From positions 8,466,232 to 8,530,231 of the forward strand of contig NC_049981.1 in the NCBI RefSeq assembly GCF_000003815.2: a stretch of 64,000 nucleotides of DNA. The letters run 5' to 3'. A program made the translations under genes and the position numbers. Positions 1-24,310 of the stretch are shown here, one piece after another. Origin of the DNA: Branchiostoma floridae (lineage: Eukaryota; Chordata; Leptocardii; Amphioxiformes; Branchiostomatidae). The stretch's first letter is position 1. The number at the start of each line of letters is the position of its first letter. The notes below the pieces were generated by a model. That model ran no database searches. It was not told the origin of the DNA and saw nothing but the letters and a program-made list of their open reading frames with translations.

Positions 1-187
1 ATTGCACAAGAACATCCCATTTTCAAATATCGGAGTGGATTTAGTACATTGTAGTTAGTGTAGTGTCAACATATTTGAAATAATGCAACCATAAAAATCA
101 AAAGATTTCTTTTCCTCATGCCTATCTATCATTGTAAGGCCTAGCAAAAAATGTGTTATTTTACAAACAATTTTACAGGCTGTTTTA

Positions 188-642
188 TAGCCTGGTATCT
201 AGCTGTTTACAGCTCCTGACAGAAGAAACTCTGGAGCTATTCTTCGTCGTGTCATCACTAAACTTTCCTAGTCCAATACTCCACACACTCCCTTCCTCTG
301 GGGGTCAGAGCTTCCAGATCTTCTTTGGTGCATGGTTCGGACAGGAGGGGGCAGACAAGAAGGTGTTTCATAGTCTGCTCCTGTCCACAGTCACAGGCAG
401 TCTGTCCATCTGGGCTAAGACCCCACTTTGCCATGAGGGTCTTGCATCTTCCTGTGCCTGTTCTAAGGCGGTTGAGGCATGACCAGATTGGCCATGCCTC
501 CTCTGCTCCTGGAGGAAGAGATTCCTTCGGGGCGATGTTAAGTCTGTGAGGTGCAGTTTGGAGGTGGTGGGACCACATGGCCATCCTCTGAGACTCTGCA
601 CTCCTGCACTCTGGAGCTATAATACGGCTGGATACCAGGCTA
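188..642. mobile_element. Non-autonomous element with about 30-bp inverted ends
   Basis: The two ends are imperfect inverted repeats, AGCCTGGTATCTAGC on the left and its near complement ending CCAGGCTA on the right, matching over about 30 bp with a few mismatches. Similar ends occur near 18490 and 26328, so this is a family. The interior carries a piece of LINE coding sequence on the minus strand. The flanking TA or CTAG-like bases do not give a clean target duplication, so the superfamily is left open. The first 187 bases of the window show nothing recognisable. Confidence 0.5.
258..584 (-). pseudogene. LINE C-terminal fragment
   Basis: The minus strand reads a 108-residue stretch with LNRLRTGTGRC, a CDCG pair and HLLVCPLL. 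This is the pattern of the region after the reverse transcriptase in many animal non-LTR retrotransposons, where a small Cys-His cluster follows the RNase/thumb region. No reverse transcriptase or endonuclease motif is present, so only the 3-prime end survives. The apparent start codon is just the first methionine of the fragment. It lies inside the inverted-repeat element at 188-642. Confidence 0.65.
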
Positions 643-1084
643 GGTTTTTTAGACAGATAGGTTATAAGTTACTAGTGGTACACATCTAGTTAGTTGTACA
701 TTGTATATTTGAAAATGAGTTGACATTCCTTTGATTGATTTATGACACATGCAATACCGGTACATAACATGGCTTGGATGGCGTGAGTCAAATATGTACT
801 AAAGCACTCATGAGTCTTCTGCATTGTACGAGGGGTGATCAATAAGTCCTCGGCCTCACCCAGAAATAATAAGCACAACTCAGATTTCGAAGCACAACAT
901 CATAGTATGAAGCCTTTTATGAATATCCTCTAAATTTCAAATCATTGCAGTCATTACTTTCCAGGGATTCTTTTTTGCTGGTGCATAGCACCAGCTCTGA
1001 GGCAGGAGAAGCGGGTCTTTCAATGGTTCAATCAATGGTTCAATGGATCAAGCCCTTCTTGTCTTATCCTTACTGTCTTGTCTT

Positions 1085-1185
1085 GTCTTAGCCTAGCGAC
1101 CCACGGCACTGGGTGAAGGTAGCAATTTGCTTCTGCAGCCGTGAATCGTGGGTTCGATACCCACTTATGACAATTTTTTTTTTTC
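1085..1185 (+). repeat. tRNA-like sequence, possible SINE head
   Basis: TAGCGACCCACGG resembles a Pol III A box. GGGTTCGATACCC about 55 bp downstream is a good T-arm/B box, followed by a T-run that could end Pol III transcription. The rest does not fold into a full cloverleaf by eye, so this is a degenerate tRNA-derived sequence rather than a functional tRNA. Confidence 0.4.
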
Positions 1186-1746
1186 TTTGTTAGACAAATC
1201 TCAGGTAATGTTTTTTTAATAGAAGACAGACCAATTCAGTAATTCGATGTTTAAAAACTCTTTTTTTCATGTGATTTTGTTGAACATCCAGGCTTTTTCC
1301 AAAATACGCACCAGCCAGCTTTTTTCAGAAGCTTTCTTGTTTTGCTAATCAGACGGTAAGTGGCGAGAAAAACAAGGGTGAATTATGATCAGACGTGTGG
1401 GTCATGTTCCCCATGCCGTAAATTCTTTGTCATTAACAAAAAACATTTTCAAAATGTTTGATAATGATTCTCTTCCTATTTCAAGCAGAAATAAGTGGGT
1501 GTCTGACTTCCAGTAGCGCAAGTTGACCCCCACACCTCAGGTCGCAGCTCAATTGTTCACGTTTTTTGTCCTTGTCCCTTCTCTAACGTTACTGGGTGTC
1601 GCTTGCAAAGTAATGATCACACTGAGGTATGTCCAGAAATGGGGTAAATGTACGAAGTTAGTGTGTACGAACTTGTACGAACTTGTACGAAGTTAAAGGT
1701 AGATATAGACCGTAATCGGTAAACTTCGGAAGTTTTAGGTGACGTC

Positions 1747-2160
1747 ATCTAACTTCGTACAGGTAGGCAGGGTTTGTGTACGATGTACGATGTACGAACT
1801 TAACAAATCTAACTTCGTACAGGTAGGCAGGGTTGGTGTACGATGTACGATGTACGAACTTAACAAATCTACCTTCGTACAGGTATGCAGGGGTAGTGTA
1901 CGATGTACGGAGTTAACAAATCTAACTTCGTACAGGCAGGCAGGGTTGGTGTACGATGTACAATGTACGGAGTTAACAAATCTAACTTCGTACAGGCAGG
2001 CAGGGTTGGTGTACGATGTACGATGTACGAACTTAACAAATCTAACTTCGTACAGGTAGGCAGGGTTGGTGTACGGTGTACGATGTACAAAGTTAAAAAA
2101 TCTAACTTCGTACAGAGGAGCAGGGTTAGTGTACGATGTACGATGTACAAAGTTAACAGA
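1747..2160. repeat. 60-bp minisatellite, about seven units
   Basis: Units start at CTAACTTCGTACAGG and recur every 60 bp; the third is shorter because one CGATGTA piece is missing. Because 60 is a multiple of three, several frames stay open across the array on both strands, which yields spurious repetitive proteins. Confidence 0.9.
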
Positions 2161-2807
2161 TCTTCAGTACAGATGGTCAGGCTTAACGTTGTACGAATCG
2201 TTAGAGTCGAATTAAAAAATGAGAGGTCTTATTAAAACACCATATTGAACGATGAAAAAATTACAAACTTTGATAAATAAGACCTATATCTATGTTCATC
2301 AAGTGCATTGAAGAATGGTGATCACGTCAGAAATACAAAGTTGACAGTTCTAAGACCGTACAGAAGGCACTTGAATAAGTTTTAAATAATAAAAAGTAAC
2401 AAAATTTAGAATGATGAAAATATTTTCGAGTTCCCATAAATGTTATCGTTATCACTAAGGCATAATGGTATACAACAGTCACAAAGATGCTACCTAATGT
2501 TAGTCAAAACAAAATGATCTAAAACTCATTTCATATAAGTCATTCTATAGGAACCTCTTACTTTTATGAGATGGTTGATTCTAACGTTATCTGGCCTAAC
2601 ACCACTGTTTGTTACCAATAAGGGTGTCAGGCAGGAGTGTAAACTAAGCCCTAGACTTTTTAATATTTTTATAAACGATCTAGTTCACGAGTTAGATGAT
2701 ACAGATTGTTCTCCACCCGCACTCAATAATTGGTGATCGATGATGAGAGCATGTGATTAACGCGTGGCTGACCATGTGCGACAGGTGAAAGTAGAATAGA
2801 ATACTGC

Positions 2808-3125
2808 GTACGTAGTTAGCATAACCCACAGCATAGTCAAAACATCTTGACTTCGTACACCAGGCCCGACCCATAAACGAAGATAGCATAACTCACAACA
2901 AAGTCAAAACATCTTAACTTCGTACATCGTACTTCGTACATTAGGTCCGCCCCATGTACGGACTTAGCATAACCCACAAAATAGAAAACATTTTAACTTC
3001 GTACATCGTACTTCGTACATTAGGTCCGCCCCATGTACGAACTTAGCATAACCCACAAAATAGAAAACATTTTAACTTCGTACTTCGTACATTAGGTCCC
3101 CCCCATGTACCAACTTAGCATAGCT
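2808..3125. repeat. 70-83-bp minisatellite, about four units
   Basis: Each unit contains TTAGCATAACCCACA, AACTTCGTACATCGTAC and CATTAGGTCCGCCCCATG. The last two full units are nearly identical. It shares the ACTTCGTAC core with the array at 1747-2160, in the opposite arm of the same nested element. Confidence 0.8.
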
Positions 3126-3803
3126 ACGTCACAGATAATTGTCGACGTTTCCCGAACTTTGCCGACAGCGGTTGTCGGAAGTTGTCGGAAGCTAGAAGTT
3201 GTCGGAAATTACGTGTGACGTAGGCTGATCCAAACTTCGTACATTTCACCCATTTCTGGACATGTATGATCACACTAATTTGAATTTTGGTACACATTCA
3301 TATAAGACCCTTATACTTGACATCTATGCTTAGAAATCTGAGTTGTGCTTATTATTTCTGAGTGAGGCCGAGGACTTATTGATCACCCCTCGTACACAAT
3401 GTAGCAATTGTAGCACTCAATGACACTAGGTTTCCGACTTGTTGTCACTAAAATCTAAAGACACTTGTGTTTTCATTACAGTAATGCGTGACTGTAGTGT
3501 GTCTATAGCATTATCATGAACTCAAAACCACTGTGAATACTTCATTTTTTTCCTTTCCATGAAATCAAATCACTGTGAACTTAATTGTATTTATAGTATG
3601 TACATGTACAATCATGTAGATATATTTGCATAGCCTGTTTTTTTCCCCCACATTTTTATGTTCTTTTTTTCCAGCAAGTATGCTTACACATATATTTCTG
3701 CATGCAAAGCATACCAACTTGTTCTAGTTGTATGGTTTGTAAAAAGGAGAAATGAAGGATGCAACTATTGACACTGACTGCAGCTGTTTCCCTTGTTCCC
3801 TAG

Positions 3804-4010
3804 GTTGAAGCTGCAAGTAGCAACAATACACTGGAGCATGCCGTGTGTAGCTACAGAAAGGATGTGCATTCCAAGAGAAGTGGACCCATTTTCACCGGTT
3901 CACATACCCTCAGCCACGATGCCTTGTTTGGAAACACTAAGCGGCCAACCGACAATGATAGTGATGATGATGAGGCAAAGAGGCAGAAGACATGGGCTGG
4001 GGTGGACTAG
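3804..4010 (+). CDS. Probable last coding exon of an unidentified gene
   Basis: A strong acceptor (long pyrimidine tract, then TTCCCTAG at 3796-3803) precedes 68 codons open to a TAG at 4008-4010, reading in the frame that begins GTT GAA GCT. The peptide is hydrophilic and ends with an acidic then basic tail (DNDSDDDEAKRQK, then TWAGVD), like the disordered C-terminus of a nuclear protein. I cannot name the family. No further exon of the same gene is visible between 1 and 3800, so the rest probably lies left of the window. A longer overlapping frame starting at 3793 crosses the acceptor and reads less like protein. The phase of the first codon is inferred. Confidence 0.55.
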   Translation, partial: VEAASSNNTLEHAVCSYRKDVHSKRSGPIFTGSHTLSHDALFGNTKRPTDNDSDDDEAKRQKTWAGVD

Positions 4011-4363
4011 TTTTAACATAGCGCAGATGATTTCTTAATTCACAAGATCAAAGCCAAGCGACTGTTCCGAAGCCAGTAATCGAAATAACCATGCAAGTTG
4101 CTTGGTGTCTGTCTCTTTGACTGAGTTAGATGCCAATATAGGTTCCTGCAGTGCTCACTTCTCAAAAGCTTAAAGAAATTTTGTTTCTGACACCCATGTA
4201 TTGAGAGATGTTAGTCCTAACAATGTACAAAGAACTAACTGTTGATATTCGATAAAGATTGTCAAATGGTTATCATTTTCAGATTGATGATGGAGTACTG
4301 AATGATCTATTTGAAATTGCTACGTCTGTGACAACTGTAATGGTCATGTGACAAATGCAAATC

Positions 4364-4945
4364 TACGAGGTGCGTGCAATAAGTAATGCCCCTGACCCAT
4401 TTCCCATAGCAGGAGATTAATGAAACTTGGCACAGATATTAGTCATTCTCTTCATAGGAATCACCCAGAGTTATGCATTTCTCCCATCGTTTGATGCAGC
4501 TCTGGACACCGTTTTTGTAGGACACCCCAGGTTGGTCCTCCAACAGATGCCTCATCAATGGCAGAAGAGGTACGACCAGGTCTAGGAGCTGTTTCCACAG
4601 ACTTCCGGCCACGTTTGAATTCAGGATGCCAGCGTTTTACAAGGTCATATGATGGGGCATCATCACCATAAGTTTCATTCATTTCATCAAAAGTCTTCTT
4701 TGGTGTGCGTCCTTTCAAATACAAAAACCGGATCACTGCGCGACACTCAACTGGTTCCATTTCACACCTGGTCCATTTCGCACCTGACTCAGTTCAAACA
4801 CCAGTAAATCAGAAACCACAATTAGTTCAGAGCTGTTTTTTGCAACATAACCCATAGAGATATGAATCATTACACATACAAAATTTCATCTAGATCAGAC
4901 GACTGGAAGTGGGTCAGGGGCATTACTTATTGCACGCCCCTCGTA
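4364..4945 (-). mobile_element. Internally deleted mariner transposon
   Basis: About 35-bp inverted repeats (CGAGGTGCGTGCAATAAGT at 4366; GTGCG versus GGGCG is the first mismatch) bound a 578-bp element with TA target duplications at 4364-4365 and 4944-4945. Between them lie the two ends of a transposase gene on the minus strand. Full mariners are about 1.3 kb, so some 0.7 kb has been lost. It sits about 350 bp after the orphan exon at 3804-4010. Confidence 0.9.
4439..4760 (-). pseudogene. Mariner transposase remnant, N- and C-terminal ends only
   Basis: The first 69 or so residues, starting MEPVECRAVIRFLYLKGR, match the N-terminal helix-turn-helix domain of mariner transposases, including the GRKSVE and PRPGRT segments of the linker. 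An internal deletion then joins this to the C-terminal end, which reads in another frame (IKRWEKCI, ending in a TAA at 4441-4439). The catalytic core with the three acidic residues is absent, so no active enzyme can be made. Confidence 0.85.
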
Positions 4946-6060
4946 TAAGTAAATATATTTCCCATATTGTGGAACAATAGCTGCTTGTTTCAAAGCAGTA
5001 TGATATTTGTGTAGTCCTCAGATCCACATGGGCGAAGCCCATCAGAAGAAAACAATGAGAAGCACAAAGAACCCATGCCCATGACAGACAGCATTTTAAA
5101 GTCAAGGAGAGATGGCACTACTCTTGTCAATGTCAAAATAGCATTATACAAAAAAAGTAATATGTAAAGATGGATCTCACCACTATGTGCAATTTCTCTC
5201 TGACAGATTATGTTATATGTCCTCAGATCAACAACTTTGTATATAAGGTTAGCAGTTAGTGCCATGCAAAATGGAATTGAAAGGATTGTATGCACCACAT
5301 ATTTCTGTCTAAAATATGCTACATGTAGTATACAGCAAATTGTGTCTTCCAAGCTTTCAGATAGAAACATGAAACTATTTCACCCTACACTTGCACATCG
5401 AAATGGGTGTTTTACGAAACAGTGAATTGTTTTATCACCATACATTAAAGCAATGACTAGTCCTTCGTGTCAATGACAAATGTGGAGTCATAAAGTGAAA
5501 GAAAACATCATTTTAGCCTTTGTAGGTAGGATTTCATTTTTAATGTATAAATGTATTTGCCTTTTCAGTGGGGTGGATTTTTTTACACTGCCTTTATTTT
5601 GATTTTAAGACAGGAACAAGCTCATGTTTTATTGCTAATTTGTGTTGAAGGTATTGATTATCTTACAATGATTATTAAGTATACGTGTAAGTCAATAAGA
5701 AACCTTGTTGTGGAAGGCTATTGTGTTCTGTTATATGTACACTGTACCTTTGACAAATGTCTACTGAAGTGATGACCCAAGAAGCAGAACAAGATGTGTC
5801 TACTACATATTTTCATAGTGAAAGTATATGAATGGAGTGAAGTCAGATTTACTTTGTGTGGCTTGTGAATAAATCTGCAACACAAATTTGATACCATTAC
5901 CAGGTTGTCCACGCATATTTATCTGCTCACAATAAAAACGTCATTTATTGTCATAGTACAATCTATTTATTCGTTCGGCTGACATTACAGGCAGCCAAGA
6001 TCACTCAACAAGCCAAGGCTACTACAAAGGGCTGGCCTTGGGAGAGAACCATCAAATTTA
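4946..6060 (+). other. No recognised gene; possible 3-prime UTR ending at 5931
   Basis: No supported coding sequence or repeat is visible here. An AATAAA at 5931-5936 followed by TTTATTG-rich sequence is the first good poly(A) signal after the stop at 4008-4010. The orphan exon could therefore have a 1.9-kb 3-prime UTR that includes the mariner, but this is only inferred from position. Confidence 0.3.
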
Positions 6061-6134
6061 GTATGGTGCTTTGTCTACATGAAATGTACAGACAGAACTT
6101 GAATAAACACACTGTGTCGTTAGCTCTACCAATG

Positions 6135-6850
6135 CCACATTGATTTGATTATATGGATGACATCCGCTGGGAACCCCAAAATTGATGCAAGAGCGAAGAA
6201 AAAATTTGCCTTCACTAGGGAGTCTGGTCAGGAAGGTGGAACAAATGCCCAAACACGCAGAGTATTGCATACTGAACAATATATCCTTCATTTTTGTTCA
6301 TACACATCGTCTGCTTTGACCTTGGAATTGATGTTGGTATTCTATGACATATGTTTCTGATATATATATATATTTCTTCAATCTCTGGCATTTATTTACT
6401 CATTTTGCAGCTGCTTTGTACGATTTAAAGCAATTGTTTGTAAACTTTTTTTTAGAAACAACCAAAACTTGATGTGCCCATGGATGTCTTCATGATACTA
6501 GGTGTCAAATCAACATGGATTAGTGCTGGAAAGGTGCAAAATGATAAGAATATGTTGTAGAAAATCAGTTGCAATGTCAATCTATATTGATTTCTTAAAT
6601 TCAGAATATTTGCAGTAAGGCCATGATGTAGGACATTAGGACATCCTCTGTGAACCCAAAAACTGAGCGTGCGAATAAAAAAAAAATGGCCCAAAATACT
6701 GACTTAATTATCAATTTTAAGTGGTCGGGAAGGTTGAACAAATGACTAAAAACACAGTATGTTCTGCCGAACAAAATTTTTTTCTTTCACATCTTTTGTG
6801 ATATTGGAGTTGACCTTGTCATTCTATGACATTTTAAGACGTTTTCCGAT
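6135..6850. repeat. Two diverged copies of a dispersed repeat
   Basis: Copies at about 6135-6360 and 6580-6850 share GTTGATTTGATTATA-like starts, GTC(A/G)GGAAGGTTGAACAAATG and an ending near TCTATGACAT. A third copy lies at about 47200-47400. The copies differ by many substitutions and indels, and no protein frame is conserved. This is an interspersed repeat of unknown class. Confidence 0.6.
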
Positions 6851-6872
6851 ATCAACCTGGCCTTACTACAAT

Positions 6873-7137
6873 GTGCCGGTGCAATGGCCGAGTGTTCGCC
6901 TTGCATTCGGTAGGTCATGAGTTCGATCCCCGGCCGAGTCATACCAAAGACTTTAAAAATGGTACATGCTGCTTTCTCTGCTTAGCACTCAGCACTAATG
7001 AGGAAGAGTATGGAAGTTAAACACACATCACTACCACCGGGCCAGCCCCCTGCTGTAGTGGCTTGCACATGTGTGGCCCAAGGGCTACAGAAATGGAGAT
7101 GGGCGCCACCCCTACGCATCTGTTACTGATGTACGGG
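6873..7137 (+). mobile_element. tRNA-derived SINE with flanking duplication
   Basis: The head carries TGGCCGAGTGTTCGCC (A-box-like) and GAGTTCGATCCCC (B box), followed by a tRNA-unrelated body. The 20-base blocks at 6853-6872 and 7138-7157 differ at one base, consistent with a target-site duplication made by LINE-driven insertion. The single difference indicates an old copy. Confidence 0.75.
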
Positions 7138-7690
7138 CAACCTGGCCTTGCTACAATCTAAATCAGATTTACAGTGTTTTGGATTTCTCTTCTCGTGCAG
7201 TATTGACGTGCAATACTTTAAAGTGCAATATGATAATTACCACTCACTTTATTAGTTTTTAACTTTATTGTAAACAACATTGCAACAATTTCTCACTTTT
7301 AAACCTTGTATACCATCTTGTAGTGTGTGTGATAATTGTAAATACTCGGCACAATTCAGTCATACTATAGTGACTGCAAGTGTGATGTTTTGTTTATAAT
7401 CTCTATGTCTCTATGTAAAATAAACCATTCAAATATTCTATTTGACTACATGTATACACAGAGGTGTCAGGGTCGGGCCCGAAATCAGTTTTCACCAAAA
7501 ACACATCATTTCTTACACTTTCCAGTCATGTTAGTAATAAATTCCCTCGAAACCCTTTCGTCATTTTTTCCCGCGCACTATCATGGAATCGTGTGTCATC
7601 AGATCAAAGATTTAGGTCCATAAAGTGGTGTTGTTATATGCATTGTTGTACTATTACAGCCAGTAGATGCCCATGAGTAATGAGTGTAGC
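7138..7690. other. No recognised feature
   Basis: AT-rich sequence with only short open frames. I see no splice-bounded exon, RNA gene or clear repeat boundary. Confidence 0.3.
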
Positions 7691-7699
7691 ACGCTAGAG

Positions 7700-7855
7700 G
7701 ACCTCCTCAAACACAGGACCTTCATTACAGGTCCCTTCTGAAAGACGAATGCAGCTCGTCAACCAGTATTCTCTTTCCCATAATCCAGAACCGGACTAAT
7801 CGGGACCATGAGCTTAACTGTGAAGTCGTTACCGGTTGAGCTACGGGAACATCAT
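7700..7855 (-). repeat. tRNA-like SINE fragment
   Basis: On the minus strand the right end reads GTAGCTCAACCGGTAACG, an A-box-like tRNA head. The expected B box is worn down (TGGTCCCGATTAGTCC). The remainder is unrelated to tRNA. Most likely a degenerate SINE rather than a tRNA gene. Confidence 0.4.
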
Positions 7856-7924
7856 TTAAAAATGTATCGGTCCATATCTGAAACATTTCATTTGATACAC
7901 TCATGCCATAATCGTGCATACATC

Positions 7925-8410
7925 AGATGCAAATATACAAACGTAGTGGGTTCCGCACGGTTTTGGTTCTAATATCAACGATCGAATCGGCCTCATCAAG
8001 GGCGCCCAATGCTGAAGAAAGTTCAGCACTGGTTTTCAGTGCGAGCACTGGAATTCCAGTGTTGAACTCCTCTCAGCTCTCGGTTTAAAACCAGTGCTGA
8101 TGTTGGGGCGCTGTGACGGAGAACTACTGTTTCTTTCCCCGGACAGCCAAATTATGGAACTCCTGGATGTCAACCGCTATCTCCGAGTTCAATTGTTTCC
8201 AACTTCTTAGTTCATTGCCTTGAAGTTGTCTAATGACCTTCATGCTCTGAATAATCCGGTTAAAAAAAAACACTTCTAAGGTTATTCCGCACTGTTTACT
8301 CGCCGTCAGCACTGGAACCGAGTGCTGATATATACAAAAGTAGCGGATTCCGCACTGACCCAGTTTCCAGTGCTGGCGAACCATGATTCAGCACTGAAAA
8401 AACAATATGT
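7925..8410. repeat. Dispersed repeat rich in CAGCACTG inverted motifs
   Basis: The block holds many copies of CAGCACTGG, CCAGTGCTG and close variants on both strands, so much of it can fold on itself. TACAAACGTAGTGGGTTCCGCAC near 7936 recurs as TACAAAAGTAGCGGATTCCGCAC near 8333, about 400 bp apart. No target duplication was found and no protein frame is conserved. Confidence 0.5.
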
Positions 8411-8900
8411 AGGCAGTCTATTTTTATTTCCCGTAACTCGTAGGGAAAACCATCTTATCTACGTAATTTGTAGTGTGGCAAAGAAATCTAGCGTAATTGC
8501 CTTCCTTGATGTAGCGTAATACGTAAGGGGTTCTCTGAATTCAGCGTAAACCGTTGTCGATCCCCCCATGCAGACCCTCGAGAAAGGCGCTAAAGAAACC
8601 GCGTGTTCCACTGCTGAGAAAGGACCCGCTACTTTTTAAAAAAATATTTACACATCAGATCAATATTATATATCGTACGAGCACTTTCTGTCATTGTTTG
8701 CTAAATCTAATACGTGTAGCAATAAAAACTATTGCCATGGCGACGGGTTTATTGTTGATACGTATTAATGATTGTTGTTATAGGTGTGTTGTATTTCGCC
8801 TGGCTGTATGTATGAAGATTGTTTTACGCGATGGATGTCTTTTGGGCATTGCTGCTAACAAGAAAGGTGATCTCTTGTGACGAGTGACCTATCGATGTTT
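8411..8900. other. No recognised feature
   Basis: Only short unsupported frames. Sequence after 8530 is ordinary AT-rich DNA without visible exon signals. Confidence 0.3.
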
Positions 8901-9650
8901 CTCTTTGGTTATACAAATGAGGTCCTCATTTGCATAAAGGATATCTGTTGATCATCTCCTCTACCTCTACCCTCCTCTACCCTATGTTCAAAGTATGAAA
9001 GTCTTATCAAAGAAAGCTATTGTAGCATTTTCTTATAAATTGTGTAAATGAGACCCTAATTTGCATGACTTACGTCGCATGTTCAACTTAACCTACATGT
9101 TGCTACCAAATGTTCAAGAATGGAATTTTCGTCATTCAACACTAGAATAAGTTTCTATTCAATTGTGTAAATTATGTAACAATTTGCATAATTGACGTCT
9201 ATCGGTACTTCTTTTCTAGCTACATATGTCATGTTTAAGAGTCCTAGTAGTAATGAAATTCTGTGGCTTAATAAACTGTGCTCATTTATTATGCAAATTA
9301 GTCCCTAGTTTGCATTAATAGCCCATATTTATGGAAGGTATCTCCGAAGTTATCTATATGCCAAAAATCACAATGATCTGTCAACCCGTTTGCGAGTTAT
9401 TCCCTTTCAAAAGGATGGTGCAATTGCGCACGCGAGGATGACTTGCTGTGGAATTTCGGAAATTTTTGCCAATCATATATATACTTAACGTAAGCCTACT
9501 ATTTCTCCCTTTTTTAGTTAACATTACATTACTCACTCACTCACTCACTCACTCACTCTCCGGTTTAACGGTTTAACATATGGTATATTTTTTAGTATTT
9601 ATAAACTGTCCTCAGTAAGTATGCAAATTAGCCCCTGATTTGCATGGTTG
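8900..9650. repeat. Tandem-like dispersed repeats with ATGCAAAT motifs
   Basis: Four to five loosely spaced units repeat the theme of an ATTATGCAAATTAG-like block, a statement such as CCCTAGTTTGCAT, then TATCTACATGCCAAA and a GTCAACCCGTT-like block. The same family is seen near 20780, 39750, 44860-45300 and 48950. An (ACTC)n run interrupts it at 9531-9558. Confidence 0.6.
9531..9558. repeat. (ACTC)n microsatellite
   Basis: Seven uninterrupted tetranucleotide units. Confidence 0.9.
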
Positions 9651-9900
9651 TCATTTAATCATGTAAGGCATCTCTGAAGCTATCTACAGCCCAAATATGA
9701 AGATCCGTCAGCCCATTCCCGAGTTATTCCCCTCTAAACGGATGATGCAACTACGCAGGCATGGAAAAATTAATTCCTGACATGTTTGTAGAAAAATTCC
9801 TGACATGCCTGCGGAATTTTGGGAATTCTTGTCAAACGGACACCTGCTCTGCTATTAGGCTAACCCCTGAGGGGTCGCCAAAAAACGGATTAATACTAGT
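9650..9900. repeat. Dispersed repeat, first of two clear copies
   Basis: CATTTAATCATGTAAGGCA through GGGTCGCC matches 27185-27400 closely, including GATGATGCAACTAC and GGGAATTCTTGTCAAACGG. This copy contains a short internal duplication of the AATTCCTGACATG segment. Function unknown. Confidence 0.75.
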
Positions 9901-10039
9901 AGATTTCACGTCTATAGCCTCCTTAGAAAATACAAGAAAAATGCTTCACTTTAAAGGTAGCAGAACACAGTTTTTCGCCCATGGGGATTTACATGGTTAA
10001 CTTAAGGACCCCAAAGTGAGGTGGTTCGACGACTCAAAA

Positions 10040-22861
<12,822 letters not shown>

Positions 22862-24310
22862 ATGTGTGCTCCTGCATCCTGGTGCAACCGACCAATCAGG
22901 GACATGAATCCTCCCCCTCGACGAATCAGGGGTTGCCCTTTCCCTGATGTCATTAATGTGTTGATAAGTATGTAGCTTACAGGCTTTTTGACTCCCATTT
23001 TGTACTCCCACAGTAATGAACGCCTTAACAGTACCGTAGTTCAGTTTCTTCACTCTCTTTCAATGATAGGCACGGACGTGTGAATAGAACATTCCAAGTC
23101 ATCAAACACGTACAGTGAGGAATTGACATCTTCAAATTTCAACTGCAATCCAAATGCTTTGAGACACCTTTGTGGGATAACCCATGTTTTGTATAGATTT
23201 TGTTGACTTATGTTGTAATAGCTTGCTATAGTAGTTTGTAGGTTGGTAGGAATGTTGACTTGATAATGAGCAATTTGACACATAGACATTTCTAGGGATA
23301 ATTAACCACTTAGATATAAATAATTGCAGAAGGAGGCATGTGAGAAATAAACTGGTGACAACTTTAAATATGTACACTTATAATGCAACGCTGACTTGTT
23401 TTTGTACTTACTAAACATGTTTAGTTCCACCGATGGGAAATATGTATGGTAGGACAACTAGTGTTGCTGTATTAATCATTTTCTGAGGCAAGTGTTGTAT
23501 GGTATTCTCGTGGGTGACTGATAAGTTGAGAAGATAATTTCCTTAGATACAAGCAAAATGCGGAGAAGGGCAGTGAAGAACATGACAAAAATGTTGGCCT
23601 GCTAAAGGTGACAGAACTGTTTCCCTCCCCTCGTACTTGGGCTAAACACCAGGATGGTAACAAAATGATGTTATGTGTTGAACAAAAAAACCCAGTCCGA
23701 TGTATGTGACAAGAAAAAAAGGTAGAATAATTTTGGTTTGCTTGATGTATTGAGCTATGAAGTTTGTATAGATTAATTTGTGTACACCTCGAAGCTCCAA
23801 GATCCCCACAAGTGCCAGTTCTCGTGTGCATTTTGTAACTTTGGTGGATTGCTCCTGTTGTTTCTACCTAAAACTCTACTATGTACAAAGCCCTCTTTGT
23901 ATCTAAGGTTTCTTCAATAGAAGACCAATTAGCAATGCTGGTATATCAATAATAGGCATGACAATGGCATCAATTTCACTCTGCTTACAACATACAGTAC
24001 CCTCACAAGTTTTCTTTCTTTTCCATTTGTAAGGATGAGAAAATTAATTCACTCAAGGCAGTATTTTTGTTCCTTACCAAATTACTGACATATTTGTGTG
24101 AACAAAGCATTTCTGTACTGGAAATCCTTTTACTGTCTAGATTCTAGATCTGTCCCTAAGGATTCTTTTATTTCATGCCATTTTGTATTGGTTACTTTCC
24201 GATTGTACGAATACACGTAGAGGTTTCTGTGATGTTTCCCCTATGTGTGCCTTTTTCCTGCTGTAAGCAATGTTGCCTCCTCAAAATAAAGTTTGTTTTA
24301 ATGGCGAACT
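22862..24310 (+). other. RhoA 3-prime UTR
   Basis: No coding potential; AT-rich and unusually poor in recognised repeats, as expected of a transcribed UTR. AATAAA at 23346-23351 and, more convincingly, at 24285-24290 followed by a GT-rich stretch (GTTTGTTTTA) are candidate poly(A) signals. Confidence 0.6.
24285..24290 (+). terminator. Probable RhoA distal poly(A) signal
   Basis: AATAAA followed directly by a GTTTGTTTTA downstream element. An alternative proximal AATAAA lies at 23346. Confidence 0.6.

Larger units (their letters stand above)
1613..3276. mobile_element. Nested element with 11-bp flanking direct repeats
   Basis: ATGATCACACT occurs at 1613-1623 and again at 3266-3276. Just inside these copies are inverted ends containing TGTCCAGAAATGGGG and its complement, continuing into GTACGAAGTT. 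An insertion with a 9-11-bp target duplication would fit a Mutator-like element, but no transposase is visible. The body is almost wholly made of permutations of ACTTCGTACA, in two tandem arrays. Confidence 0.55.
827..3394. mobile_element. Mariner-type element, enlarged by a nested insertion
   Basis: The ends are long inverted repeats (about 55 bp) that begin CGAGGGGTGATCAATAAGT at 829 and mirror it up to 3392. They are flanked by TA at 827-828 and 3393-3394, the target duplication of the Tc1/mariner superfamily. The terminal sequence resembles known mariner ends. No transposase frame is visible. Most of the interior is a second repeat (1613-3276) with two tandem arrays; without it the element would be about 0.9 kb. 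Confidence 0.8.

Noticed and set aside
1085-1165. Functional tRNA gene
   Set aside because: T arm is good but acceptor and anticodon stems do not pair; more like a SINE or tRNA pseudogene.
1739-2235. Repetitive open frames (about 100 codons) on both strands
   Set aside because: They exist only because the minisatellite unit is 60 bp; no protein family is matched.
1747-3125. CRISPR-like array
   Set aside because: Units are joined tandem repeats without unique spacers, and the DNA is eukaryotic.
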